Source: Polytrichum commune (Eukaryota > Streptophyta > Polytrichopsida > Polytrichales > Polytrichaceae). Taken from it: a DNA stretch of 64,000 nucleotides. The stretch lies in contig OX485804.1 in the NCBI GenBank assembly GCA_950295325.1, positions 38,874,001 through 38,938,000 on the forward strand, in the 5' to 3' direction. This document shows, in pieces, positions 34,852 through 46,369 of the stretch (the stretch's first letter is position 1; each line of letters begins with the position of its first letter). The position numbers and the translations under genes are program-made. Below the pieces are notes generated by a model. It saw nothing but the letters and a program-made list of their open reading frames with translations, had not been told where the DNA came from and made no database searches.

Positions 34852-35682
34852 TAAGCTACCTCTTTCTAGAGGTCGAAAGAAAGACTGCAAAAACAACCAT
34901 CAAAATGACATGCGAGAAATGGATGCCTGACAAGTATAGCAAATCACTACAAATTCTCATCGCCCTTGAAACAAGCAAGCTTTAGACACAAGGATGGCAT
35001 ATATACAAGACCAGGGGGGCAAAGCCCAGGACAAGTAATAAGTACCAGTCAATCAGTCTTTTTAACCTCATAATTGAAGGCCTTCCTTTATTGCTTTCCC
35101 CTAGCCTGCCAGGCTTCAAATTAGCCGCTCCAACGTCTATTTTGGGGTCCTTGTCAGGAGACTGTGCTTCCTTTTATCATATTTGTTGGGACCAAAAAGC
35201 CAAACTTGGCCAAAGGATTTTTAGCAGCTCTTCAATGAGAGGCCCAGCCTCCAGGAACCCGGGCAGGTTACTATGTATCTTATTAATGACCGTAGGTCAT
35301 AAGTAGATTTCACATTCATCATGCCGAACTGTTGACCTCTCGAGGCGACACATGGAGTTTTGCACGGGTCTCGACTAATAGGAAAGCGCCATGTGGCGTT
35401 GGGAGTTCAATTGTAATTGACTTGTTGTGCTGATCATGCTCACCGACTACGGTATCTTGCGAGGTGGTATGGTTTGGTTAAAGGAATTGGGAGGTGTCTT
35501 ATTAGTTGGTCAACAAGTGTGAATCCCAAAGATTTTCGTTTCAAGTTTCATATGTAGTCGGAGTTGAGTTGAGTTGAGTTGAGTTGCAAAAATGATGTGC
35601 AGTTGAATTGAATAACTCCATCTCTTTGATTGATCACACTTGCCTTCCCGATTACGTCCGATTGCATGGTGACATGGGCTAG
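34852..35682. other. Low-copy-looking stretch, no gene assigned
   Basis: 34860-35320 is unlike other repeats here. Its minus strand has fairly long open stretches interrupted by stops, but no family was recognised. A (GAGTT)n microsatellite lies at 35564-35586. Confidence 0.3.
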
Positions 35683-35685
35683 TTA

Positions 35686-36138
35686 GGGCAAGCCCAGTCG
35701 CCCTGCACCTGCATCTGCATCTTTACTTTATCATCCGTTATGCGGATGCACGTGCATGTGCATGCCCCAGTGGTCCCGCATATCATAGCAAACGGATGAA
35801 AATTGAAGCAGGGTGGGATGCCCTCCCTGCATAACATCAACTTATGCAGGGAGGTTGCTATCTATATAAGTTAACAATCATTATGCTGAGTGGCCAGATA
35901 AGACAAGGTGTCAGGGTAGGCTGCAGGCCTTTCGTAGCTACAGGGTAGATAGGCTTTCGTAGCTACAGGGTAGCAGGACGGAGAATAATTTTAATCTATC
36001 TACCCATGTACTGGAACGAAGGCCCAAAAAGTTCGGCATGAGTGGCAGTCTCTCCTACATATGGATCTGCAAACCAGACAGAGGCCACTTTTTGTTTCCG
36101 GATGCGGATGCAGATGTAGGCATTGATTGGGCTTGCTC
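35686..36138. mobile_element. PIF/Harbinger-like MITE family L, with TTA duplication
   Basis: 453 bp, flanked by TTA (35683-35685 and 36139-36141). The ends GGGCAAGCCCAGTCG and CATTGATTGGGCTTGCTC are inverse, and further in both carry GCATCTGCATC-like blocks in inverted orientation (35708-35720; 36101-36117). A 30-bp tandem phrase 'ctttcgtagctacagggtag' occurs twice at 35930-35972. It is the only copy in the window. Confidence 0.8.
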
Positions 36139-36141
36139 TTA

Positions 36142-37526
36142 TAAGGTGATTTGTGATGAAAGTACTTACGTTTGACCCTTGTGATGGGCATTTTCAACTC
36201 CAAGACATTTTGAGATGTTGGATCAAGTTGGGAATTATCTCATTTGGTTAGTAGTAGTTGCAAATCGCGAAGATTGTCATTTTGAGGTTTATAGTCATAA
36301 TGCAAAAGTTATAGGAGATTAAAGTGAAGATCATCTTTCCCTTCATTTTATCACATGGCCCTTCCCAATTGCGGCATTCATTATTGAACCTACAATAGTG
36401 TCAACATTTTGAGCACATAGTCCAATCTTATTGTAACACGTGTCGTTTTGGTGTATGTTCTCATATACCACTCACATTTAAGTAACAAATTAAGAAGAGT
36501 GACCACATAAGCCTCGTGGCCTTAGCTACATATACGATCATCACAATCACCAAAATATGACCTCTTTTTCCAAAATAACTGCGGTACACTAGATTGTTAG
36601 ATTGTGAATCACAATATTATGATGATTAGTTGCACAATAACTTTGTAATATTTCTTTTGGTTGCAACCATGTGGTTTGAAGGTACGTGTGTCTTATTCGA
36701 GTACTAATCTTATCCAAGCACCTATATTGAGTGGTATATGACAAGGTTTATAGTTAAGAACAAACACCAAGAAAACATGTATTGCAATAAAATTGAGACT
36801 ATGTGCTCAAAATAAGGACACCATTATAGGTTCAATAGTTAATAGAAATGAGAATAATTTATGACGTGAATGTCAAATTCACCATAAAAGACACCAATTT
36901 TCTTTAATAAGCTACTAAAATTGAACTGAAAAAACTTAGGTGATTTTGCGGAGAAAACAATGGGTTAAAGCGAAGGTGCCACAAAATTGTATCCGCAAGG
37001 TAAATACATGGAAAACAATGATAATAAGATGGTTCAGCCAGAAAGAGTGGCTTGAAGTTTGTGCAATATTTTAGAGATGGAGCGGAGGAAATGATGAGGA
37101 ATGCGAGGAGTTTCATGATTTTATACCATGTAAATAATTAGTTACATTTCCCCAAAGAGGCAAATAAGTCAACCCCCCTACTTTTACAATAGAGTTTACC
37201 TAATTTGAGCATCAAAACATCTTACTATGGATACAAATGCACACAAAACGGTGAACTGAATGGCACCCAAAAGCGATCGCAAGTGATGTGAAACAACACC
37301 AATTTAGTCAACCACTGCATCCCACCTATCATTGCATTCTTTTTGAACCACCGCTTTCACAATTAGCCAATTTGTGTCCGCAAAATAGTCATTCTACCCC
37401 TAGTCTAGTGCATTAGTAGTGGTCATTCACCATTTTCAGTTTTCCTAGCTTATTGAAAGGGCTTTTGCTTCCAACACCCAACCAAAATGTGCAGTAACTA
37501 GATTGATCGAACTAAGTTGGAGTTGA
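36142..37526. other. Non-genic stretch with family I and a second shared repeat
   Basis: 36230-36500 and 36700-36860 carry family I segments in opposite orientations. 36900-37450 parallels 24540-25060. No gene. Confidence 0.45.
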
Positions 37527-38077
37527 GGGATTGTTTACACCATGGACCATGAAGTCGCCCCAAGGCCCTGTAAAATATGTGATTGGATGTTTAACTCGTT
37601 CTAGGACCACTTCAGTTTACACCAAGGAAAAAATGTCAAAGTGATCATGGAGTTCAAGGTCCCCAAAGGATGTGTTTTTAAGGCCTACATTATCCACTAA
37701 CATGGTCCAATGGGCTTTGTGGTGGGAGAGGCAAAAGAGGTGCTCTAGTAAAAAAAAGGCAAGGGTCCATGGCAAAGAAATGTTATTACAATCAACTTTT
37801 AATGAATTTTATTGTGGGGAAGAGAAGATGAAGACAAGCGAAGACTAAGAGAACGGTCAAACTTGAATTTTTTTTAATACTGCCTTTTGTGGACATGTAT
37901 TTAAGAAATCAATACGTTCACTTTTTGGTGGATAATCATTCCTCTCAATCCACATTCGGTTTACATCTAGTGAAGAGCCCAAAAGCTTTGTAAATTGATT
38001 CATTAAGAAATCGGACCATAGAAGTGAGACCATTAGGTCGGACCATGGAGAAAGGCCATCTTCCATGGTCCATGGTG
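37527..38077. mobile_element. MITE family B, inverse-oriented copy with a decayed right end
   Basis: Begins GGGATTGTTTACACCATGG and contains, in the order opposite to the copies at 21365 and 46370, 'gtgattggatgttt', 'accacttcagtttac', 'ggtgggagaggcaaaag' and 'ggccatcttccatggtcca'. The right TIR is eroded after CCATGGTGGA, and no target duplication is visible. Confidence 0.65.
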
Positions 38078-40254
38078 GATATCCATAACCAATGTTATTT
38101 CAAGAGAGAAGGAAAGTATGCATTCGACTTTTCGTCCTTTTGGCCCTATGTTAGACACATGTCAATTATTGAGGAGGTGAGGGCTTTGTGATTGTGTCCT
38201 TTAGTTATGACATTATGATGGGGTTATGATAAAAGTTCTTGAAGTCGAATAATAAAGAGAAAATGTGGCATGACTTTACATCAGAACACACTTTAATTAG
38301 CATGGAGTCAAATCGGGCCTGCACCACTTTAGGCAAAACTCATCGTTGCTTTGTAGGCCGGTTCATCATTAATTACTTAACCTAGCTTACTAACATAATA
38401 ACAAACTTGTTGTAAAGGCCCCATGCACCCATCTATTAGCTTAACTTGTATAGTGATAAGTAGGGTCCACCTAAGCAAGCAACACATGGCGATCATGTAA
38501 TCAACATGTGGTGACTCTAATCCTAAACCCTAAACCCTATCAACCCATCGATCTACCTTATCTAGCTAGAGTAGAGGCATCCATAATGAATCACTTAAGA
38601 GATTTTGCGTCAAATTTGGAGGAGTATAAGGTGACGTAATTTTTATCACGTGTAGGAAGTTAGAAATCATGAGGACTGCAATTTTTTGGGTAATTTTATT
38701 CCTTAAATTAAAATTATTGTGAATTTTTTAAAGCCAAAAGTTGGCCCGAACATATTACTAGTGTCTAGAGGCAACCATAATTGCTCGTTTTAATTGTTTG
38801 TTCTTCCTCACTTTAGCACTCAAAACCATGACATGTGTCATGGCATTATTGATTCCGGCCTGATTCAGATTCAATCCAAGGTTGATTGGAAATTTAGTCT
38901 CAGCTCGACTAAAATTGTGGTACCCTATAGATTGTTGATGGGGTCTTGATCAGTGAGCGTCTCTATTATATCAACCCCAACTGATATCTGGATTATGCAA
39001 TTAGGTTGCCCTATTCTAATTTGTCAACATCCAACACCATTTTCAAAGTTTGATAACATATCAACAAAGTACACAGATTTTGTTTTTACTACAGTTGATA
39101 GACGGATGGATTAAATAAATACAAGTTTTTTCTGATCTAATTTTGACCCAAGGTAATTTGCATGGGTAAAGGGGCAACCTACTTGCAAAGGCACCCTAAT
39201 TGCATGTATCAATGTGCATGTATATGTAACCGATGTTTAGGAGTTACATGATTGCACACATTGGTGTATATATATGTAATTGATGTTTAGGTAATCATGG
39301 ATTTTTGATAAGTTTGAAATTAATGAAACAAGTGTTGAAAATTTGAACACTCTTGCTTCAAGTGTTGTTATTTGTACTTGCCATGAAGCCATTATGTAGG
39401 TGGTTATATATATGTTTGGGACATGATGTGCACATACATTTGACAACATATTGGAGATATTACAACAAGTGCGTGACAACAATTTAGTTCATAATTGGCC
39501 AGAAAGTCCATAATTACCTTACTATTGCGTAATTCCAAATAGTAAGCGTCACTAAATATCATATTTAGTGTAATTATATCCATTTATGTACTACGGTTGT
39601 ATGGGTGTCATCGTTGTATGAGACGGAAGTAAAACATGTATCATATTATAGATTTTATGGTAATCTTAGAAATTTGAAAATATATGATATATATATGCAG
39701 AATTATTCATAGTGTATTTAGTGTGTAACACGTGAAAGTACCAAAAAATAATTGTGAATGCAATGTGTTACTTCAACATACGGATGTCCTTTCTTCCATG
39801 AAATTGGAAACTGAGACCTACATGCACAAAATGCTAAAATAATCTTCATTGTGGTTTTATAGTGTATCCTTCTTTCTTGTACTAGAGATGCACGGATGGG
39901 CATGTGGTAATTTAAGTTGCATATTATGAACCAAACGAAGGTGGGTTTTCATTACGATCTTGTTACGAGAAACTTGAAGTTCAATATACCCCTTTATTGG
40001 ACCTTATTTTTGGACTTGATACGGGGTCCAAGATTGCACTTTGATTCTCCAAATCGAGTGGAGAATTTTATTGAGTCGGGAGTGACAAAATTTGAAAAGA
40101 AATTGGTAACACATTAGTGTCATTTTGTTGTCTCGTGATTTGGATTTGAGGGGTAATTGACATTTAACTAAAATTGAAATATGTCCAAGTCCATGATTTA
40201 CAACATGCTGAGTTCTAGAATGAAGATCTTACGATAAGATCATATGCTAATATC

Positions 40255-40325
<71 letters not shown>

Positions 40326-41462
40326 TTTTACATCATATGTTAATAGCAAAACACTCGAGTAATCTCAAATGGTTCGAATATCCCCCACAAATTTTTGATA
40401 TACCATAATTGTATCAAAGGATCTACCCACTAGAATTGAAGCGACCGAAAAGTCCATGTTTGGAAAATATGTTCATGTTTATTTTACTAAATCATGAAAG
40501 TTGTCATATAACATTGAGTAGTGAATGGTGAGCAATGACACATGAGCACTGAGAGTGAAAAATCATTTGGGGATTAACCCACTAGTATCTTACAACCATG
40601 AATTTTCACAAAGTATTGACACTTAATCTCTACAATTATGTGAATGGGCAGTTGAAGAGGAGTGCGATTAGCTTGATAAATTGTTGGGTCATACTTTTAG
40701 TGTCATCAATGATTAGCTCGGCTTGAGGGTTTACACATGATTTTTTTTTTGTATTTTTCTTATACTTAACATCCCAATCAAAAAAAGAAAGAGCAAGTAC
40801 AGTCTAAGTATCAAACATGCTTCAAGTCCCTATATGAACACTTATAACAAAGGTTTCCACCACATGTGGATGATTGAATTGCAGAGGGGAGTAGAAGTAG
40901 TTTTGAGCAATACCTCACACAAACCGTTTGCCACTGATAGTAGCTATTTTATAAGAAATCCATAAATTCAAACATTGTCTCATAAATCCAAATAACATGC
41001 ACACTCAACACACTCTATGCGGAACCATGTGTTAAAGCTTTGTAACTACCATGTTGTCTTCTATTTCCTCTTCATTCTCATCGTGATTACAAGTTTATTA
41101 CACTCCTTCGCCTTGACATCCACGTGTGGCAAGATAAGAAGATCATAACGAGATGACCTAATGTGATGTGGTATTGTTAACAATACAATCACAACTTTTG
41201 CAAGGGAGAACCATTAAACTAAATTGGTCAAGGACATCATTGTCTTCATTATTATGTAAGCATAATACACATAATGGCTAACCAAAGCTTTTGAATGTAG
41301 ACATGTGACGATGATGGTTTACCGATCTATTGAATTTGTTTATGGCGCTTGAGAATTGTGGCATCTATGTAAACTCATTCATTGTGGATGAAGGAGCTCA
41401 TAAAAACAAGTCCTTCAGAGGCCGAGGCTTGATAACATTCCAATTGAATCTCATTAGATTAC
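38078..41462. other. Long non-genic AT-rich stretch
   Basis: No gene recognised. 38522-38537 has two CCCTAAA units, too short to mean more. 38705-38890 parallels 21190-21330 ('aagccaaaa.ttggccc.aacatattac', 'gacatgtgtcatggcatt'), so another repeat spans both places. 39535-39577 is a partial family E end. An (AT)n(GA)n microsatellite lies at 40254-40321. Confidence 0.45.
40254..40321. repeat. (TA)n(GA)n compound microsatellite
   Basis: About 23 bases of TA repeat (to 40276) pass directly into about 45 bases of uninterrupted GA repeat. Confidence 0.95.
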
Positions 41463-41463
41463 C

Positions 41464-41920
41464 AAGCCACTTCACACACGAGATTGAGGGCTCGTGACCA
41501 TTGTACTTCAAGCACTCTCATTGGCGGAAAAGGCGGAGCTGGTCCAAGTTCGCTTCGCACTATGCTTGAGGGACCACCGGAGTATGTGAATGCAAGATGG
41601 ATGTAAAGTCTACATGGATTCCTACATGGCATCAAATGGATCACGTTTCATGGTCACTTGGACTATTTAAAAAAAACCACCTCTTAGAGGTAGGCCTAAC
41701 ACATAACCAGGAGGCAATGACACTCCAAAATCTCACCACCATTGATTTATTCTATTTAGTCATGTGTGCAGACCCCGCATGGATAGAATTGCATTGAAAT
41801 AGCATTTAGTTGAGGGCCCGGTCACATATGACTTCGCACAACACTTGAGGGCCCACGACCATTACGACATGATTTTGGAAGCGTCTTGGGACGGCCTTTG
41901 GACACTTCCTTTTGGGGTCT
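41464..41920 (+). mobile_element. MITE family A, truncated at the right end
   Basis: Starts (A)AGCCACTTCACACACGAG and follows the family order to 'cttttggggtctcgg' at about 41920. It then departs into unrelated sequence without the right TIR. Confidence 0.75.
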
Positions 41921-42136
41921 CGGTCCCCGATGCCATTTCTATTGTTATTTCTAGAGTCAACCGTTCCAAGGATAGTTATGTCCATGTTCGTTGGTCCCCA
42001 GTATTGGGCATTTGGTGCATGTTGAGAAGGTGCAAATTCATCTTTATTTTAGCACGTTCATGACAACGTGCATACTAGGGCAACAATATCCAACAAATTA
42101 AATCATGTGTTCCAGATCATTTGATACCCGATACTA
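41921..42136. other. Short non-genic spacer
   Basis: No gene or repeat assigned. Confidence 0.4.
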
Positions 42137-42359
42137 CTACACTAAATATGATAAATAGTGTCACTTACTTGTCGGAGTTACACATCCCTATATAATTTTA
42201 CTATTAATGTAAGTTTTTAACCAAGTAAAGATATTGGTTTATAATATCCAAACAACCAATTCAACCTTTGTTGCTAAAATGTGAGGGGTTACAATAGATA
42301 ATTATAGCGCAACGTAATTCCAAATAGTGAGTGACACTAGATATCATATTGTAGTGTAG
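42137..42359. mobile_element. Short family E TIR element flanked by TA
   Basis: 223 bp. Left end CTACACTAAATATGATA, right end TATCATATTGTAGTGTAG, with TA immediately outside both ends. Subterminal AGTGTCACT / AGTGACACT are also inverted. The TA flanks suggest a Tc1/mariner (Stowaway-like) duplication, but the TIR is not the usual Stowaway sequence. Confidence 0.65.
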
Positions 42360-42505
42360 TAACAATCTAGAAGCCATTGTGTACACAAAAACTTACGATG
42401 TCTTTTGGCAAAATGTTCGGAATGAAGCAACTATGCAAGGTAAGGTCGATGGGTCTCAAATGGCTACTTTTCCAAGTAAGCTTCCTCCTAGGATATGGTT
42501 TATAT

Positions 42506-42649
42506 TTTGAGAGTCTATGAAGTGATTATGCTCAAAGTAATAATAGTAATAATAGTAATATTTAATATTAATATAACTTCATAGACTCTCAAATTACTAT
42601 TATAACTATTATTACTTGAGCAATAAATTATTTACCATTGGTAAATAAT
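42506..42649. repeat. Interleaved inverted repeats (A-B-A'-B') and adjacent palindrome
   Basis: Segment A (42506-42523, TTTGAGAGTCTATGAAGT) is perfectly inverted at 42576-42593. Segment B (42530-42559, GCTCAAAGTAATAATAG...) is inverted at 42593-42621. The order is A, B, A', B', so the two stems cross, unlike a simple hairpin. A 21-base odd-centred palindrome (TTATTTACC ... GGTAAATAA) follows at 42629-42649. Confidence 0.85.
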
Positions 42650-42916
42650 AGTAAAAAAATGAGAATCATTGTCAGGGTGTGGAATACTTGAAACACCCAA
42701 CGTCTTGGGCTCAACTCTTGATAATTCTAAGTGTCCTCCATTAGAGGAATGGAAACCTAAACTATGGTCAAGAGGCCGTCAAATTTTTTCTTAAAATTTT
42801 TAAAAAAACAGACAAGATCTTGGCTATTAGATTGGAGGGGTTATTTTTGGCAAGGAATAAAGTGGAATGCTCCTTCTTCCTTCTTTCTTTGGGCTTGGCC
42901 TTTGGAGGCTTCACAC
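42650..42916. other. Short non-genic spacer
   Basis: No recognised gene or repeat between the interleaved repeats and the hAT element. Confidence 0.4.
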
Positions 42917-43117
42917 CATGTCACCAGTGTTCAAGATTGAAGCCCTCATATGAGTTTCATTTTGAAGGGCTCTAAAATTTGAGCCCTTCGGTTGAAGGGC
43001 TAGTTCAAATTCAAGACGTCAATTCAGTAATATAGAAATAAAATATAAAAAACTCATATTAAACTTATGCATGATTTATATGGTGCATGCTTCCAATACA
43101 ATGTGAAGAATTAAGAA

Positions 43118-43603
43118 TCAACCATCTAACTCCACCTCTTCTAGTGATAATGCCCTACGCTTGTTGGTTCTTGTGCCAATTTTCCAAGATTCAAAAATAC
43201 TATCCCAATCCATGAATTCAACTCCTAACCCATTTAGACTAACCCTCATTAAAGCATCTAGTGTGTCAAGGTTGAGTCTAGTTCTCCTTTCACTCTTAAC
43301 CCAATTTTGGTTTGAAAAACCACGCTCACAAACAGCAGTGCTAGTTGGGATCACAAGTATGGCTTGCCATAGCGACATCATAGTTGGCCAATTAATCATG
43401 AACTCCCGGTCATTGCCACAAAAAACCCAAGCTTCTTGCATACTTCGGCGTTCACAAACGGAACATAACATCTCCACGAATTCTAGCAATTCCGCATTGC
43501 ATTGATTAACAAGGTCATCGCTCCAACGGAAATGTGTCACCAACCGGTTCAACCATTGTTCCGTTAATGTCCCTCTGTCACCCCACAAAAAACATTCATT
43601 CAT
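43118..43603 (-). pseudogene. hAT transposase C-terminal dimerisation domain
   Basis: 161 codons are open on the minus strand. In order they show WLNRLVTHFRW, then a helical region, NWPTMMSLW, then PTSTAVCERGFSNQNWVK, LDTLDALMRVSLNG and a basic tail. The ST-x-CERGFS block and the following R-x-RLN-x-x-x-LDALMR helix define the hAT C-terminal dimerisation domain. The N-terminal zinc finger and catalytic part are absent. The frame is uninterrupted from 43603 to 43118, and an acceptor-like TTCACAG just upstream (about 43615-43609) suggests this was the last exon of a longer gene. It lies inside the bounded hAT element at 42925-44350. Confidence 0.85.
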
Positions 43604-44183
43604 GATTAGCCTGTGAATTACATCACAAACCTTTAAATTTGTAGACCCAAATCAACACTGATTTCACATTGATTGAATCACATCACACTACAACACTGAC
43701 TCAATGCTTACCAAAGAAAGGGTTGGATTCCAATCTTTTGCAAGACCTAAAAAGTTGAATTCCAAGTCAGATCGATGTTGAATGAATCATTTGCTAGGTG
43801 TTGAGGTTGTCACTGTAGCGACCTCCACGACTGTGCTTCCTTCCCCTAATGCACTCGCAGCTGCAAATGCACTAATTGATGATCCTTTCAGAACCCCACC
43901 ATCATGCTCCACCACTACCAGTGTGCTGGCCTTCACCCCACAAAAAACAATCATTCGTGATTAGCTTGTGAATTACATCACAAACCTTTAAATTTGTAGA
44001 CCCAAATCAACACTGATTTCACATTGATTGAATCACATCACACTACAACACTGACTCAATGCTTACCAAAGAAAGGGTTGGATTCCAATCTTTTGCAAGA
44101 CCTAAAAAGTTGAATTCCAAGTCAGATCGCTGTTGAATGAATCATTTGCTAGGTGTTGAGGTTGTCACTGTAGCGACCTCCTC
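43577..44183. repeat. Direct duplication inside the hAT element (period 357 bp)
   Basis: 43577-43829 and 43934-44183 are nearly identical (about 250 bp). Both begin TCACCCCACAAAAAAC and end TCACTGTAGCGACCTCC. About 104 bp separates them. The 60-codon plus-strand frame at 43782-43964 bridges them and is not a gene. Confidence 0.9.
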
Positions 44184-44601
44184 GTCACTGTAGCGCTACA
44201 GTGTTGACGGGTGTAAAAATTTTGAGGACGTCAAGTGAAGTTTTCATTTTGAGTTTGGGGTTGCATTTTGAAGGGCTGTTTTGAGAGAGGTATATTTTGA
44301 AGGGCCAAATCGAGTTTGAAGGGCATTGAAGACTTCAATCTTGAACACTGCATGTCACCATGCCTAGCCGAAGGCTCCGATTCCTATATTTTATTGGCCA
44401 TTTTCAGCTCATTTCATTGGACTCTCAACAAAGTTTGGCCACTCATTCTCACGGCTTCCCGACTTGGACAGCCATAGTGTGAAGCGGCCCTAAGTGGGCT
44501 TCTTTTGTCAAGCACTCAATCTTTGAGCTCTCAACCTCTCTAGTTTAAAAGTGGCCTAAAACATTATCTACAACTTATATTGCCTATCATCACTTTACGG
44601 A

Positions 44602-44758
44602 CATAACATTATTCAGATCCATAACAGTGTTATGTGGGCCTAAGATATTTCATAGAATATTCCCAGATATTCCCACCGAACGGTGAGAATATATGGAGAT
44701 ATTATGTGAAAATAACATAGGCCCCACATAACATTGTTATGGATCTGAATAATATCAT
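44602..44758. mobile_element. Small palindromic MITE
   Basis: 157 bp with arms of about 40 bp: ATTCAGATCCATAACAGTG at the left and its near-perfect inverse at the right, continuing into GTTATGTGGGCCT / AGGCCCCACATAAC. It has no coding capacity. The ends and target duplication are not resolved. Confidence 0.75.
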
Positions 44759-45268
44759 GGATACATTTTCATGCTTGTAAGCAAATTCTATGAAGTAGGA
44801 TCGCATATAAAAAAACAACAACACATGATTACTTTAATAATCACCTCCACTGCATGTTGACGGGAAAGGTGTGTACTTACTAGAGTGCTTCTTGCTTCAT
44901 CTTTATGATTACTTATTCATGAACACTTGCCACATGGCATGCTTACACCGGTTGAGACTGCCTAGACTCCATGAGGAAATCATAGTGATGTGTCCAAAAA
45001 AAATGACATGAAAAGCACCTAGTGATGTATAATTCCATCGGACTCCTTTTAGCACAAGTCGCTTTACATACTTAATTAGAGGAGATTAGATTAGCCAAAT
45101 GTCATTGCGGACTCCGGAGCTCACCCGTTGTTTGACATTTGTCACCTTGTTTTGTAAAGCCACTTGTCGGAGCACAATACGTTTGCTTGCCTTGCTTGAT
45201 GGGCCAAGTGTTGCAATGTGAAGCTCATTGGGGATATTATCCTATGATTATAGTGGTTGTTTTTCTTC
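44759..45268. other. Non-genic stretch
   Basis: No gene or repeat assigned. The plus-strand frame at 45139-45414 runs from here into the family A MITE and is fortuitous. Confidence 0.4.
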
Positions 45269-45271
45269 TTA

Positions 45272-45770
45272 GGGCCACTTCACACATGAGACTGAGAGCC
45301 CGTGACCATTACACTTCAAGCACTCTCATTGGTGGAAAAGCCGGAGCCGGTCCAAGTTCACTTCACACTACGCTTGGGGGAGTAGCGGACTATGTGAATG
45401 CAAGATGGATGTAAAGTCTACATGGATTCCTACATGGCATCGAATGGATCGTGTTTCATGGTCACTTGGACTATTTTCAAAAACCAGCTCTTGGAGGTAG
45501 GCCTAACACAAAACCGGGAGACCATGGCAATCCGAACGTTCACAACTGTTGGTTTATTCTATTTTATCATGTGTGAGGACCCGTATGAATAGAAATTCAT
45601 TGAAATAGAGTTCGGTTGAGGGCCCGGTCGCATACGACTTCACACTACACTTGAGGGTACGTGACCACTCTACATGATTTTGGAGGTGTGTTGGGACGGC
45701 CTTCGGCCACTTTCTTTTGGGCTCTCACAATTTCATGGTCATGGCTCTTGGCTCATGTGTGAAGTGGCCC
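45272..45770 (+). mobile_element. PIF/Harbinger-like MITE family A, best-preserved copy
   Basis: 499 bp, flanked by TTA on both sides (45269-45271 and 45771-45773). Starts GGGCCACTTCACACATGAG and ends with the exact inverse CTCATGTGTGAAGTGGCCC. It can serve as the family reference. Confidence 0.92.
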
Positions 45771-45773
45771 TTA

Positions 45774-46201
45774 GCTAGTGTCGGTCATGTTCACTACTAC
45801 CACCACCAATACATAAGCGTATTATAATATGATAGCATTATAATCGATCGGGTTTCCAAAAGCTAACATCTTCCTAAAAGCCAAGTTTGCGCTCGGATTG
45901 CTGCGGATCTTCCACTTGGTTAATTTGTGGGTGGCAATCCCGATCCATTAAATGGGAAGGGCTATTAAAAGAAAAGGCAAGGGGGAGGGTTATTAATGGG
46001 CTAAGGACAGGCAAAGCAGTCGGCTCCCCATTCCTTGCCTTTCACTTTCCTAGCCTCCTCCTCCTCCTTAGTCACTTTTTGTTTTCGGGTTTATGGGCTG
46101 CCCAAAAAAACACTTTCTCTTCTCATAGGTAGAACTTTAGGTGGGCCCCACCAAAGTCTCCTAGGAAACGAAACATGCAATTAGTACGAGACGGGTAACT
46201 T
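45774..46201. other. Low-copy-looking spacer
   Basis: No gene recognised. Contains (CTCCTC)n-like sequence at 46047-46062. Confidence 0.35.
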
Positions 46202-46368
46202 ATAGCCCACCCACGCTCACTGGTGCGGGACACCAGTGAATGCTTCCTACCAGCAGGTTAGGGGGCCACTTTTAGAGCCGATGTAGCCAGTGAGAGCCAC
46301 TGGTTGCAACAAGTGTTGATACTCACCGTTCAATGGTGGCTCACACCAGTGAGTGTGGGTGGGCTAGT
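46202..46368. mobile_element. Small TIR element family J
   Basis: 167 bp. Left arm TATAGCCCACCCACGCTC and 'actggtg' is the inverse of right arm 'caccagtgagtgtgggtgggcta'. It abuts the family B element that follows. Superfamily unassigned. Confidence 0.65.
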
Positions 46369-46369
46369 A

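Larger units (their letters stand above)
42925..44350 (-). mobile_element. Non-autonomous hAT element with perfect 8-bp target duplication
   Basis: 1426 bp. The ends are CAGTGTTCAAGATTGAAG and its exact inverse CTTCAATCTTGAACACTG. CATGTCAC flanks it on both sides (42917-42924 and 44351-44358). The ends, the 8-bp duplication and the transposase remnant inside agree on hAT. Subterminal GAAGGGC motifs cluster at both ends (42972-43000; 44262-44325), as expected for transposase binding. Most of the transposase is missing, so the element is internally deleted and would need a helper. Confidence 0.93.

Noticed and set aside
34980-35310. Possible exon on the minus strand
   Set aside because: Open stretches are interrupted by stops and no protein family is recognisable; splice sites could not be paired convincingly.
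38522-38537. Two CCCTAAA units (plant telomere motif)
   Set aside because: Only two units; expected by chance in 64 kb and no array.
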